A DNA stretch of 64,000 nucleotides from Cubamyces lactineus (taxonomy: Eukaryota; Basidiomycota; Agaricomycetes; Polyporales; Polyporaceae), in NCBI GenBank assembly GCA_022376465.1, contig JACDTU010000012.1:930001-994000 (forward strand). Reading direction: 5' to 3'. Below the pieces are notes generated by a model. That model saw nothing but the letters and a program-made list of their open reading frames with translations, was not told where the DNA came from and ran no database searches. Both the position numbers and the translations under genes were made by a program. Below, piece after piece: positions 21,478 through 35,100 of this stretch (its first letter is position 1; every line of letters begins with the position of its first letter).

Positions 21478-22636
21478 GGTGGGTTCAATGTTGGCAGTCA
21501 AAGGCAGGGATGGGCACTATCGTGCATTGCATTAGACTAATATAAGTACCGATCGTTGGAAGCTGGTGTTTGATATAGATACCCTGCAGATGTCATGTGT
21601 ATCGTCGTGGCCTGCGGGGCCTGGGATCGGTCGACACGGATGATAAGTCGGCAAAGCGTGAAGCTGTATTGACCTTACCACATTACACCATCAAGATCTC
21701 AGATCGTCTTATACATCATCATCGACATCACCCGCTGCCAATCCATACGGCCTGTCTTCTCCGTCCCTGCTTTGCACCATTTCCTGGATCTCAGCCGTTC
21801 GGGGCGAGGTTTGGAGTTGTGTGGTTGTGGAACTACCCTCACGGTTCACCACTGTCCGACATGGATGCCTCCAGACCTGCCGGAATACGGGCGCAATGGG
21901 ATGGCGATGCGGGCAGACCAGGGGCGAGGGCATGTCGGATATGGTATAGTCCAAGAAAGCGTGATGTGTGTAACTGGAATGCAGACACGACGTGGATTCG
22001 GGACTCGGGCGCAAAGAACTGTATTATTGGCTTCGGCTACATTCCGCCGGCTGAGCGTCTGAAACCTGCAACTTGCAGGACGCTCGCCGGTCCTTGTCGT
22101 TCGAGACGTCGGTGAGGAGGAGGGACGACGATGGCGAGGACGGGGTATGTTCTGGTATGTTTTGGGAGGAGAATGTATGTCAGAGTGATTTGAGAGGGAG
22201 CGACTGCTGCGGTCGGCAAGATCACAGACTGGATCGGATGTTTGGCTGTGTTTGGAAACGGTGGCACGGAGAGAGAGACGGGCGCTTGGGCGGGGACGCG
22301 GTCGTTGTTGTCGTCGTCGTTGTCGTCCTTGTTGACGTTGTCGCAGTCGTTGGCCAGCCTGCTTTCCTCGTCCTGGGGCCCAGCGACCTCCCCAGCTCCC
22401 TTCCCCATCCTCGCCTTCGTCCCCCTTCTTCTCCGTTCTTTTCTTTCTCTCTCGTTAAAACAGTTGCTAGGACTTCTGTGCGTGAGCTTGACGCCTCCGT
22501 GACCGTATCTAACCGTTGCCTTTCTCCCGTCTTCCGTCGTCCCCCTCCCCGCCGTTCGTCTTCCACGTTGGCCTCCTCCTCGTTGTGCGCGTCCAGCAGA
22601 GTCTAGGCGTTTCCTTCCTCCCTCGACGCGCAGTCC
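21478..22636. other. Divergent intergenic region, amidase and Bni4-like promoters
   Basis: About 1.16 kb holds two divergent promoters. The right part (22360-22630) is pyrimidine-rich on the plus strand, as in many fungal 5' leaders. Open frames here have no homology I recognise. Confidence 0.5.
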
Positions 22637-25444
22637 ATGGCCGTTCTTGCCCCTCAAGACTGGCATCCACCTAGAGATCATACCATGGACGCGCCCTCCC
22701 CAAACGCCATCAACGCCTCCCTCCCTCGTCAGCGCTCCTCGCCCGCAAACGATCACTCTCTCGCCCAGTCCCCCATGCCCCAGCAACAGCCATACCCTTA
22801 CCCCGTCCAGCAGCAGCAGGCCGGGTGGTCACCCTCGCCCCAGCAGTTCTACCCTCAATTCTATCAAAATCCCCATCAGCAGCCGTACCCCATGCACGCC
22901 CACCCAGGACATCCCCAGCAAGGCCAAATGCCTTACTACGACCCAGCGAACGCCCAGTTTGCTCAGTGGGCCTACCAGCAGATGATGCTCAACGCACAAC
23001 ACCAGGCCCATCAAATGTCACAGATGTCTCAACCGGGCAGCCAAAGAAGTCGCAGTGGCGGAAACCACTCCCCAGACTACTTTGCGCAAGGCGGCCCAAT
23101 GGCCGGCTTCAGTCCTTTCCCAAGTGGTACGCCTCCCGCTCACCCGTCGCAGCTGCCAATGGGTGGCTATTCCCCTGGTCCACCCTCAGAGCAAGGTTCG
23201 CAGTACGGTGGCTACCATCCTTACCGCCGCCCACAGCGCCATGGGTCTCAAAATCAAGACACCGACTGGCGCTCCGGACCACAGCATTCTGGCCCCTTCA
23301 AGCCTCCCTACGCGCATGCTGACGCAGCAGGCTCATCCACCTCGGTCAACTCGAGTGGCTCGCAATCTGGGGGCCAGCGACAACGCACGAACAGTGTGCA
23401 AAGCTCCAATGCTGGAGGTAGCAACGCGGGTCACCCCCACTCGCATTCAAAGACATCCAGCAGCAACGGACATGGTAGATCTGCCACGTCTTCCTCCACG
23501 CCTCCTGCAGCTTCGGCCCCCTCCGCTCCTCGGGTACACCAACGTACCGGATCTTCCTCCTCCAGCGCGTCAGCCCGCCCAGCACCCTCAATATCATCAA
23601 CGTCATCTGCTGCGGCGCCTCACAGCACCGTGAATTTGCGAAAACCGTCGCCCTTGTCCCAGGGCACGTTTACAGCAGCGGAGAAACGCATGTCTCGTGA
23701 CGATAGCGATCTTGCCGCGATGCTCGAGCCAGCTGCTGGTGTGCGGAGTGCAGGCCTGAAGGGCCGGCTGCGACGGGCGCTTTCCCTGAATGCTAGCGCG
23801 ACGCTTCGAGAAGAGGAGGAAGACGATACTGCCAGGATTCACCCCTCGCGTCCGAGCCAGTCAAGTGTCGGTTCGAGCGCGACGCTAGCAATGGATGATG
23901 GCGATTCGACTGCCACCGTGCAGAAGAAGAAATCGCGCTCGCTCTTCAACTCGAAGCTCAACCGGTCCACCGACAACATCTCGCTTTCGTCGACAATGTC
24001 GTCTGCGTCGATGGTGATACGTAAGCTCGGCTCCATCGGGAAGCTCGCCCGCCGGAACTCGCTCGCAGGCATCACGTCGTTGTTCAAGGACAAGAAAGAC
24101 AAGGATGACGAAGCGGATGGCTCGGGTAAGAAGAGCAAGAAGAAGAAAGGCGATAAGTCGACTCCTGCCGATCCCAGCGTATCGCATGCTACTGCCGAGC
24201 TGGACCGCTCTGAGTGGAGCTCGAACCCGGAGATGGCGGGTCTCAGTCCCGCCGCTCGACTCGCGCGACAGCACACCCTCAAGTCGAACGCAGAGGCTGC
24301 GGCTAGGGCGAAAGCTGAGGCTGAAGCTCGTGCGGCTGCGGCTGCGGCCGCCGCCAACCAAGGTCCTGTCCCGACGACATGGGAGAAGAACACCACGAAC
24401 AGACAGGGCGATGCCTCTCCTGGTAAACCTGGCAGCTCCTCACGCATCGGCGAGAATGGAACTCGCGTTGTCGTCGAGCACGACGATTCTGATAGCGAGG
24501 ACGGCCACAGCGATGGCGACCATGTGAACCATTCTCAGAACTACAGCATCGAGGGCTGGGAGGACGATGAGGACTGGAACGAGGCGCAGGAGGACGAGGA
24601 TGTCACGATTCGACAAGGTTTGGACAACGCAAGCCTTGAAGACGACGATGACATGGAGCCGTGGGCGATCAACGTCCGCCGTAGCATCGAGCGAACATTG
24701 AAGCCTGCCAAGGGCATCCTGAAGAGTGCGTTACATGGTCTATACGTATCCATAATCTGATTGTTCATATAGCGCGTCCAGATGGGTCGGAATACAAACA
24801 GGACGACTATCTTCCGCCCAACCCATCCTTCACTCGGGCCCGGTCCAACTCATACGATTCGGCACAACCTTCGAACGAGTTGCCTCACCTTGGCCACCTT
24901 CCACCCTCGGACCCAGCACAGATCGATGGGCTACATAAGCAGCACGGTGCATCGTCAAACGGCCACTCGCCACAGAACAACTCGACTTTCCTTCCCCCGC
25001 TCTCCTTCGATTCGAAAGGCCTGTCTATTGATTCGCCCAAACAGGAGGAGCCCTCAACCGCCACAGGGCCTTCTGCGGAGAAGAACGTGCTGTTCAACCA
25101 CCCCAACTCCTCTGCCCCTGCGCTGTCTCTGCACTCCGCCAACCCGCCAACCCTCACACATCGTTCGCAGACTGCGCCGACGAAGCGACTGGCATTCGCG
25201 GCGAACCTGTCTGTGTACGATACCTTCCCGGCTACCGTCTACGACCGGCGGAGCGAGCCGGCGACGTGGAGCAGACTCACACCAGCGCTGGCGCAACGTA
25301 TCAAGGAAGAGCTCAACTCCTATAAAATGGAGGAAATGGAGGTGCACGCGGCTAGTCGCGTTCAGTACGTTGTTTTGTTTCCCTGTCCTAAAGTGCGCGT
25401 GCTGATGATGCCTGATATGCCGCAGTACCCAATTCTTCGTATAA
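22637..25444 (+). CDS. Bni4-like protein, possible PP1 regulatory/targeting subunit
   Basis: Three exons (22637-24725, 24773-25364, 25426-25444) sum to 2,700 nt, giving 899 residues. The first 250 residues are Gln/Pro/Ser-rich and disordered. Basic and Lys-rich patches (SLFKDKKDKDDE, KKSKKKKGDK) and a VRRSIERTLKPAKGILK segment follow. The C-terminus, DTFPATVYDRRSEPATWSRL with LTPALAQRIKEELNSYKMEE and a final HTQFFV, matches what I recall of the conserved tail of Bni4-type fungal proteins (tail ending YTHFF). KRLAF just before it resembles a degenerate RVxF PP1-docking motif. Yeast Bni4 brings Glc7 and chitin synthase to the bud neck, and the same role here is inference. An in-frame ATG at 22685 is an alternative start. 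Confidence 0.65.
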
Positions 25445-26530
25445 CGCTACGAACATGACTTGGTCGTTTTCGTCTTGTCGCTTTACAATCTGTGCTGTCC
25501 ATCTTCTCACACATGACGAAAATACGAAACCACAGTCCTAGTACCGCAACGCCTCTCCGTCTTTATTCCCGCACACGCTTCCCTGCCCTTTTTCACCACC
25601 ATATTTGTCGACTTTCATTTCCTTGTTACTCCACTACCACCCCACTACCCCCACCTCACCCCCTCCCCCATTTCTCCGCTTCTTCGTTCACCTCTACGTA
25701 TTCGTGCACGACCTCCGGCTTTTTGGATCAAGTATCCGCGGTCTTTGATCTCATCCAAGTTATAGTATACCCCTCAATCCTCACGTGTAATACTATGACG
25801 CACGTCGCCCGGTCCCTACAGTACGCAGATGTACGCTGCGCCGTACGTCGCTCTCACCCGCATCCCACTCTCGCTCGCTCACTAGCCTCTCACTCTCACT
25901 CACTCTCATTTTCTCTCTCTTTCTCGCTGCATTCGATCGTATAGCGGTATACACATGGACGGACCTTCTAGGAGAAAGTCTTTGCTGCCGCGCACGCGCT
26001 CGCCCCCCATAGCTCTAGCCCACTAGTACTACGCAGTCCCTCCGGCCCTGCCGTGTCGTGTCTACTACATTGCTGCATGCATGCTTTTCTATATGTTTCT
26101 CCCACCACCGCCATCCCCGTCACCGCCGTTGTCCGTGTTCGGTATATCCTTGCGTATAGCTACCACCACGCGTGCACGCGCGCCGTTCGTACCCGTGTTA
26201 GTATACGCAACTGCGCCACGCACGTCCGGTGCTCGTCTCACTAGTACTCCCATCTTGTTATCATCCACCGTCGTCTCTGGTACCTATTCTCGGTCTTTTT
26301 ATCGTACTGCGTAGTTCGGGTTGTCTGTCGCTGCTTGTTCATACGTGGTACGTCCTGGTTGTGGCAACGTAGATCTGCGACAAAAGCACCATGCGCGTCG
26401 GTGTGCCTATGAGACCGCTGGATATTAGACGAGCAAAAGGAAGTTTCTCCGAGAGCGACTCGTGTACTGTCCAGGTTCGATGAGAAATGAGGGATATCTA
26501 TGGAGCATGCGCCTGACTAATAGTTCGCAT
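25445..26530. other. Intergenic region between convergent Bni4-like and proline dehydrogenase genes
   Basis: About 1.1 kb with strongly pyrimidine-rich plus-strand sequence, including a CT/CTCACT simple-repeat tract at about 25885-25930. No convincing gene. Confidence 0.5.
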
Positions 26531-28841
26531 TCAGCCAACTAACTTGGCCCAGATCTCTGCAGCAGCCCGCCTCCGCTCTTCCACCGCCGCGCCGTTGCCC
26601 AGTACGGACTTGTTCTCGATCGCCCGTCGACTTAGGTAAGGCATGACCTGGACGTGCAAGATCCACGATGTCAGAACACCAGTCACTCACTCCGCATCGG
26701 GAGAGGGGAGGGGTTGCGGTGACACACCTCCGAAAGACCACCATACGGGATGTACTTGATGACGAACGGGGACGAGGAACGCACCCGGTTGACGAGGTAG
26801 TTCGTCAGTGACACGGTCATGCCTGTGCACACAATGGATGAATACGTGATAGATGTAGTCAGCAACTGCGAAGTGCACGAAAACAATGCTCGGTCTGAGC
26901 CAAAGACTCAGAGAATTACTCACCGTACAGCTGCCCCATAGTCACTCTCTCGGCGACAGCATCTTCTACCGCGACCGTCCCGTCTTCGTTAGAGGTCGCC
27001 AGGCCCTGCCGAACAAGTTCCTCGACGATGAGATTCGCGCTCTCCCAGTTATGCGTTCCAAACAGCACGCCAATCGACGGGTAACCGTTTCCACGCCGCT
27101 GCACATCCTCGCGTACGGCCCCGACCAGCGTCCGTACGCAAGCATTATAACGATCATCTGTCTCTGCCTTGGACGTCCACACTGGAGGGACTGGATCCGG
27201 GGAGATCGAGAGGGACGTCGACGTCGACGGGGATGCGAGCGATACGTCGGCACTTGCAGACGTGGACGGATGTGCTACGAGCTCGTGCGGATGGTATGCA
27301 CCACGAACGAGCTTCACGCCTAACGCATAACCCTCGTTGCGCGCCGCGGCCATGCTCTGTACCAAATACTCCGGTGTGCTGGTGAAGGGCCATTTTGTGA
27401 GTATCGGAGCTGACCTGACACATGAGTGAGCTCACCGTCTGAGGTAGGCTTGGTATGTGGCATACACCAGAGGTTGTACGTTCATTGTGTTGTGTTCTTC
27501 AGGTATACTATGGAACCATGATTGTCTCTTCTTCTGAGGTATTTTGTTGAACCTCCGCATCATGTCCAAGGTGAATGCGTCTATCGCGGGCTAGCATCGC
27601 CCCATGTCAATCCGCTTATCGTATACTCAGCGGTGCGCGACCTACTTCGTACCAACTGCCACAAACGGTGTCGGTACGCATGAACTTCGACGCATAGCGG
27701 ACGAGAGCTTACCTGTACTCCGCATCGAAGATCAGCCTCACCCCTCGCTCCCGCGCGCGAGTGCAGATAGCGACCAGATCCTCGCGCAACTCCCGGAGCG
27801 CAGCTATATCTGCAGCCGTCAGTTGATCCACAGATACCGACTGCGCAGCCAGCACATCCAAGTCTGTCGGAAGCGGGCAGCCGGGGAATGCGATCTGAGG
27901 ACTGATCTGGGGTCGATGATCCACCAGATACTTGGAGAACCTGCGCAGAGTCTCGGCATCTGGCACCATCGCGCTCTAACAAAGCCATGGCACCACAAGT
28001 ACGATCAGCGGCGCTCTCCAGTCAGATATTGACCAGGCGCACGAAACGAACCACATACCAACTTGATCGCGACCCACGTCCTCCTTCCCATGGGGCCCTT
28101 CGCATATTTATCTTCGAAATCCGCCGCGACGTCAATACAATGCAATGTCTCGCGGACAACGTGTTTGTGCACGCCCTCCTCTGCAGAAGCTCCTGCCTCC
28201 CTGTCCTTCGTAGCTCCGGACGCTTCCGCCTCGTCGACCTCAACGCTGTACGCGAACAGACATCCAGTATTTTGCGCACGCAAGCCCTCGATCAACGGGA
28301 GCGCGTCCTCTGCCGTATCGCCCCCCACAAACTAAACAGGAACACTCACGTCAGCTCCATGCGCAACCCAAAGAGCGGGAGGCTTTACCTGGTTGAAGAA
28401 CGTCGCTCGTACAACTGCCTCCGTGATCTGCTTCAAACCCGGCACCGCAGTGAGCGCCGCCAGGATCGACGGTGCCCAGTCCACCAGCGCAGGGACCGAG
28501 CAGAACGAGAACACAACATAGGTCCTGACCAGTTCGGATAGGGAGGCGGATGTCCGCTTCGACGTCTTTGTGGTACTCTGTACTCGGCCTTCTTGCTGTG
28601 AGGCAGCCGCGGCAAGACCTGCACGCGCGTCGTACAGGAAGGCCGACGCGCCCAGAATGGTACCGGAAGCCAGGCCTATCACAGTCAGACGGCGAAGAGT
28701 GCCCCAACCCGACCTGGTTTTCGCTGCGCCATCGGATGAACTGGCGATCGCTCGAGCAAGCACCCGTCCATGCCGCCCAGAGGTCTGTGGTATACGACCC
28801 GTAGTCCTCGCCACATATCTCGCTGCGAAGGTCAGTGGCAT
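26531..28841 (-). CDS. PUT1: Proline dehydrogenase, mitochondrial (copy A)
   Basis: Proline dehydrogenase oxidises L-proline to pyrroline-5-carboxylate with FAD in the mitochondrion. The ATG at 28839-28841 opens MPLTFAARYVARTTGR, an Arg/Ser-rich presequence that suits mitochondrial import. Family motifs follow: a TIM-barrel segment around HCIDVAADFEDKYA, the KLVRGAYHPHE segment, GTHNWESANLIVEELVRQG, and the substrate-binding C-terminal MPYLSRRAIENKSVLGNG with its two Arg residues. The stop is at 26531-26533 (TGA after IWAKLVG). This copy has a longer Ala/Glu-rich insert after SVEVDEAEA than copy B. It lies downstream of copy B on the same strand. Confidence 0.9.
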
Positions 28842-29589
28842 CGTTGCAGATCTGGAAGGGTCAGACAACGCTACGTGTCCACCGCGGCCCAATTGAGGAG
28901 CAAGATATAGGTGCAGGATCTACGACCGGGATGATGGACGGGTCAGCTCAGGTGACGTTGATTGTACGTACGGGAGCACGCACACATCTCGAGGCCTCGA
29001 GAGACCACAGGAACAAGGTCCGGATGAAAGGTACCGTGTCCCGATACGATATGTACTGGTTCAGATTTAGGAGCTACGTTACAGTCGAGAGCTCAGATAA
29101 CGATAGTCCCTCATGACAATGCATGTTGCTTTTAATCGCTACAGCTTCCGTGAGGCTTGTTGTTAAGTTGCTGTAGCCTTCATTTGGTCAACAGCGTTAG
29201 CCCATACGATTCTACTATCGAGGATACTCATTCGTTCGTACCTGTATCACTGCGACTGACATGCACCTCCGGGCCGCGGTCAAGATAACACACCACGCGC
29301 TGCGCGACACGGTCATGTGAGCACCTTCGTCAACCATCCTGAGTCCCTCTCACTCTCAAGCGGCACATGGTCGTGTATCGCGTACTGGCTGTCCGAAAGA
29401 GCTGATTAGACGACATAGCACATTAGCCGACACTACCTTGAGTCTACAAGCAACTCCGAGTCTTAGTGTAAGCTCTACCCAACACCCATCCCAATGATCG
29501 TTAATGATCGTTAGTACTAGACAGGAATCCCAACCGTCGTCTCTAAGAAAGGCTTGCTCCCAACAGTGCCGCATTCAAACGTCAAAGCT
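28842..29589. other. Spacer between tandem proline dehydrogenase genes
   Basis: This 748-bp stretch holds the promoter of copy A and the 3' UTR of copy B. No gene or TATA box is clear. Confidence 0.5.
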
Positions 29590-31703
29590 TCACGGCCGAC
29601 CCGAGAATCTCGCCATGATCTGGGAAGCTGCGCGCCTGCGCTCACTCGCAGCTCCGCCGTTTCCGAGGACAGACTTGTTCTCGATAGCGCGACGGCTAAG
29701 GTATGGCATGACCTTGATAGTTTCGAGTGTGAGTCCTCAACACGCACGGCAGAGTTTCTCGAGCTACGCACCTCCCTCAGGCTACCATAAGGCAAGTACT
29801 TCAAAACGAATGGCGAGGTCGACCGGGTACGGCCGACCAGATGATCCGTAAGCGCGTCCGACATTCCGTACAGCTGAGCCACAGCAACGCGCTGCATCGC
29901 AGCGTCGCTAATCCAAACGCCTCCGCTGGAATCGGTGCTTGCCAACCCCTGCTTCACAAGCTCGTCCACAACCAGATTCGCACTATCCCAATTGTGCGTC
30001 CCAAAGAGGGCCCCGATTGCAGGCCCGGGTGCCCCCTTCGCACACTTGTCCACGTCCTCACGGATGAGGGCGATCAGCGCCTTCACTGAAGAATCGTAGC
30101 AGGTATCGGTCTCGTCTTTGCTCAACCATACCGGGGGCATGTTATCCGGGGAGATAGAGAGTTCGTGTGAGCCAGAAGGTGTGGTCGCTTCCATGCGGGA
30201 GGTGGTAGCCGCTTTGTGAACTTCAATCTCGTGCGGGTGGTAAGCACCGCGGACGAGCTTAACACCCAGCGCATAACCTTCAGCACGTGCATCTGCTATG
30301 CTCTGAGCGAGGTATTCTGGTGTCCTTGAGACAACTATGAGACCAATTCTATCCCCGTAGGCAGCAAGGGTTCACTTACCGTCGCAGATAGCCTTGATAG
30401 GTATTATAGATGAGTGGCTGAACCCCAGTAGTCGAAACCTCATCGCTTCTCCGAGAGCCGAACCAGGATCTCTTCGGAGGCGTAGGAAGCTTGTTAAACG
30501 TGCGCATCATGTCCAGAGTGAAAGCATCTATGGCGGGCTACCAATTTAGGGTTAGGGTATATTCTAACCCTACCTCAGCCACAAGCATAACGGCCTACCT
30601 GATACCAACTGTATTTTGAACATCAATATGAAGTTGGAGATGATCAGAGAAAGCATTCTGAACACACCTGTGTTCCGCATCGACCGTTATCCGAATCCCG
30701 CGAGCGCGGGCGCGCTCACAGATAGTATGAAGGTCTTCCCGGAGCTCGCGCAGCGCCGCAATGTCCGCTTCCGTCAAACTCCCCGCCGTCGTCCGTGCAG
30801 ATAGGATGTCCAAGTCCGATGCTCGAGGGCAGCCAGGGAATGCGATACGAGGAGTTGTCGGCGGGCGGGTGTCAACCAGGTACTTCGAGAGCCGGCGCAA
30901 AGCCTCGGCGTTGGGCACCATCGCGCTCTTCCCGGCGAGAACGTTAGCTTGCCAAATTACCAATGCAGGAAGGGGATAGAAGAATACGAACGAGCTTGAT
31001 GGCCACCCAGGTGCCCTTCCCGCCGTTCGCGGACGCATGCTTGTCTTCGAAATCCGCCGCAACGTCCAAGCAGTGCAGAGTCTCGTCGACGATCTGCTTG
31101 TGCGCAGAGAGTGGCATGGGCTTCGCGGATCCCGGTGCCTGCTCATCGACTTCGACGCTATACACGAAGAGCACGCCCTTGTTCTCGGCGCGAAGCTGTT
31201 CGAGCACGGGGAGCGCTTCTTCCGCGCTATCTCCGCCTACGAACTGGACCATCCGGTAAGCGGATGAAGGGTGCGGAGCATTGTGTGGCTCGTACCTGGT
31301 TGAAGAATGTATAGCGAACGACGGTCTCTGTGATCTGCTTCACTCCGGGTATTGCTAGCAGCGTAGACAGGATGGTGGGGGACCAATCCACGAGAGCCGG
31401 AATAGAGCATAGCGAGTAGACGACATACGTCCTAATCAAGGCAGACAGCGATGTATCACTTCGTGGCTGAATACTCTGACTCGCCGCGCCCTCCGGCTTG
31501 TCTCCATCGGCATGCACGATGGCGGGAGGGGCGAACAGAGAAGCTCCGTATAACGCCCCGGAAGCGAGTCCGACAGCAGCTATACGCCTGCCATTGAGAA
31601 AACGCGCTCTGCGAGGGGGAGAGACGCGCGAAGACGAGGAGGCGAGGGTCCTGACGCGCGGTGGATGTCGGAAGAGGAGCCTGGCCGCTGTGGCTAGCGA
31701 CAT
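29590..31703 (-). CDS. PUT1: Proline dehydrogenase, mitochondrial (copy B)
   Basis: This is a paralogue of the downstream gene. The ATG at 31701-31703 opens MSLATAARLLFRHPPRVRTL, a mitochondrial-type presequence, followed by a small hydrophobic stretch (IAAVGLASGALYGASLF). Shared blocks include LIRTYVVYSLCSIPALVDWS, FVGGDSAEEALPVLEQLRAE, HCLDVAADFEDKHA, GTHNWDSANLVVDELVKQG and MPYLSRRAIENKSVLGNG. The stop is at 29590-29592, after a tail RFSGRP that differs from copy A. The introns I located fall at matching places, for example before FVGGD and after the VAIKL segment. Both copies keep the catalytic motifs and both look functional. Confidence 0.9.
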
Positions 31704-32158
31704 GGGGGAAGAGAGAAAGGGGAGGATGGGGGCGGAGAGGGATGTGGGAGGGACATTTCAAGCTCGATCGTGCACAGAACGACGTGCGCCTGGAACTGGA
31801 CAGAGATCCGGAGAGGCTCTTACGGCGGCGACCGAGTCAGACGATCGCCCTCTGCCGCCCACCGCCCTCCCCCGCCCGTCCCATCCATTCCCGCCTGCCC
31901 GCTCTCGGACATCGCGCCCGACTCCCGACCGCCCATATACTTGGCACAGCAAGGCCAACATCACTACCAGACACCGCGAGCAGCATAGATTGGTAGGAGG
32001 GATATCAACATGCAGGTCTACAGAAACACTCGGGATAGAACATGGAGGAACACAGAAGCCTCAAAACGCTACAAATCATTTCGCTTCGACATGTTATTTC
32101 GGTACACTTCCTTCGAGTCCGCCTTCGTATTCTTGGCTATCCGACGTCCATCGATTCA
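31704..32158. other. Intergenic region between CAND1 stop and proline dehydrogenase B start
   Basis: 455 bp containing the copy B promoter and the CAND1 3' UTR. The region near 31850-31950 is C-rich on the plus strand. No gene is seen. Confidence 0.5.
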
Positions 32159-35100
32159 TCACGCGCCGACGAGCTCCCTGAACTCTCCGCCCCACTCGGC
32201 CGACTTTTGTGTCGCAGCGACAAAGGCATCGAACTTTGGACTTGCGCCGGGCTGGCTGATCTTGCTCAGTGCCGCGACAGCACGCAGCGTGCTCCGCTGC
32301 AGCTCTGCCGCGCGCTCGAGGTCCTGCTTCACCGTATCCTTCGTCACCGTCGCACCCTTCATGCTCTTCTCCAGCGGCGGCGTGAGGTCGTCCAGCCTCT
32401 GCGCCGTCGCCGTCGGCGCTACTTGCGCGAGTCGGAAGAGCATCATGTGGCAGATCACCTTGACTTCGTCCGAATCGTCCGCGAGACCCACTGCGACGTG
32501 TCCCAAGAACTCGTGCAGATCGAGGCGCGATAGGCAGGTATCGAGCTGATTACATCGGCCGTCAGGATTGGTGTACAGGATGGGCTACGGATACGTACCA
32601 AGGTGTAGAGCGTCTCGTACGCAGTCTTGCGAGCCTCGAGACCATCATCGACCTTGTGTGTCCAGGGACCCATCTGCACCGTACGGATGAGGTCGGGGTT
32701 GACAACTGTCTCCTTGTACAAGCTAGGCAGAAGGGTTGGCAGGTGATCACGGATGAGATGGGGTTTCGAGCGAGCAGCCGAGTTCAGCGCCGAAAGTGCA
32801 AGTCGGCGTACAGTCTGCACGAGGGGCACCAGTTATAATCAGACATCAATCATACACACTGGCAACACTTACCAAGTCCGAGTCAGAGAGAAGTGCCAGG
32901 AAGTCCATAATGACAGTACCGAGGAACTCATCGAACGAGCTCGGGCTTTCCGCGAACGTGTACCGGATCGCAGACAACACAGTAGCCCTCGTCGCAGGGT
33001 TGGGGTCCGTAATACGAGCCTGGAGCTGAGGCAAGTACCGAGCGGGATGTGTGGTGGTGAGCTTGCCAAGGCACGCTGCTGCGACGTTGCGTGTCGTCTC
33101 CTCCTGGTTCTCCGAGTTCTCGAATAGCGGTGTCCAGAGCATATCCGCAACGGTTTCCAGCTGTCCATGAGAACAGTGTGTTACGATCTGTCATCAATGT
33201 CGATTGTCAGCGTCATATGGTTCCAGTCTGTTACAGTGGAGCTAGCGCACCTCCTTCAGGGCATGCAGAGACAACAGACGCTTCGCCTGGTCAGTCTCGA
33301 CCATCTTGACGATGACGGGCAGGAAGTGGTGGAGGTTGCCAACAGCGATGTTGCCCGCCGCGAACGCGGCGGCCGTGCGCACCTCCTCCTGTTCTGCCGT
33401 GAACCGGTCGATCGCCTGGTTGAAAATGTCGTGCTGCGGCGACATATCGCTACAAGGATTTCTCAGTTACATCCAAGGTGCAAAATTGCCTGTCGCATCG
33501 AGCTCACATGAAGCGGCCAACCTCGCCCATGACAAACAGACTGAGGACGACTTGCGGAGTCTTCGCCTTCGATCCAGCCTAGGAATCTCCGTCAGCACTC
33601 CCTGAACCTCGTCATTTACTTCTGTCTTAGGCTCGCCTTCAAATGTCTCGCGAACTCGGCAATAGTGCCAGCCGCCACTGCACGCTGGGCCTTCACGACC
33701 TGTCCTATGCACTTCGCCACGTTCGTCAAGCTCGCGTCGTTCTTCGGCGCCTTCTCGACGGCAGTCACCAAGTTCGGCACCACATGGGTCGCGATCTGCA
33801 TGTCCGCCTCGACAAGCGCGGCGAAGAATGCCAGCACCGAGTCGAAGGGCGCGCCCGCCAGGAGCGGCGAGTGCGCGATGCCGTACACATCCGAGAGGAT
33901 GTCGCGCTCGACCTCGGGGAACGTCGACTTGGGCGCGAGCTCGAGCAGGAGCGCGATGATGTCCAGTGCGGAGCCGAGGAGCAGGATATCGGTGGGGGTG
34001 ATGTAGGCCTTGAGGTTCGGGATGAGGGTTGGCGGCAATCCTGCAGGAATCTGCGAATACCTACGAAACTGTCAGTATCTCGGAACCCTTCGATCCCCAT
34101 GCCGGGCTTACCTCCTGAGCAGAGCATCCAAGCAGTTGAAGGCCTCAATCTTGCCCCCGCGACCGCTCTTCTTCAAAAGGGTCAACACCCAATCTACGCA
34201 TCCGTTCACCCATGCGTCGTCAATCTCGACCTTCGTCGCAACCTTGGTGACCACCTTGATAGCACCGTCCGTGCGGCCCGTGGTCCTGCAGATGAACTCC
34301 CACTCTTTCCTGCTCTTCGTCTTCATGACATCCGTGGCAGAGATCCAGAGATCACCGATACACTCCTCCGCGCACGAGCGTACCTCCGCGTCCGTGTCGT
34401 GGTTGCTGAGCCGTCGTACCGCTTCATCGTATACGCGGTCAACCCAGGCGCCGCCCTTCACGGGCTGCATAGCGTTCAATAGGGCGGAGAAGTCGCGGAA
34501 AGCCTCCGAAGCAATCCGAGGATGCTTCTCTGCCAGAGCCTGGAGGAGGAAGGGCGTGATAGTGTCCAGCTGCGGAGCGTAGACAGCGGGCGAGTGCTTC
34601 GAGAAGAACAGCGCAAGGAAAGACATGCAGGTGACCTGCAAGGAAGCAGAGCTGCTGCGAGAGGAGACGGAAAGTACAGACTTCGCATTGGCAATGATCT
34701 GCGCGGACTGATTGGCCAGAGATCCCGGAAGGACGGTCAGGAGCTTGTGCAGCAGTGAGAACCCAGCCTCAAGGGTCGGCGGAGCAGTCTTCGGGGATTT
34801 GATCTGGTTCAATAGGGCCTTTGAGAGAGACGGTACCTGGGAGTGTAGCAAACTATACGGCGTCTCCTCGACTTCCATACCCTCCTCCCTCTTGCGCTTA
34901 CCACCCACCGTGTACTCAGTGTTGCTTTGTGGGGTACCGCCGTACACTCCGGTCTGAGTGAGAAGGATACCGTATGTTGACCATACCTCGAGACGGACCG
35001 TCTCTTCACGGTCGCCAAATCTCGAGATTAGGACTGGAGACACCTCCTTGTAGAGCGTCGTCAACAGCTCTGGTCGCGTGGCAATCACGGCAGCGAGCAA

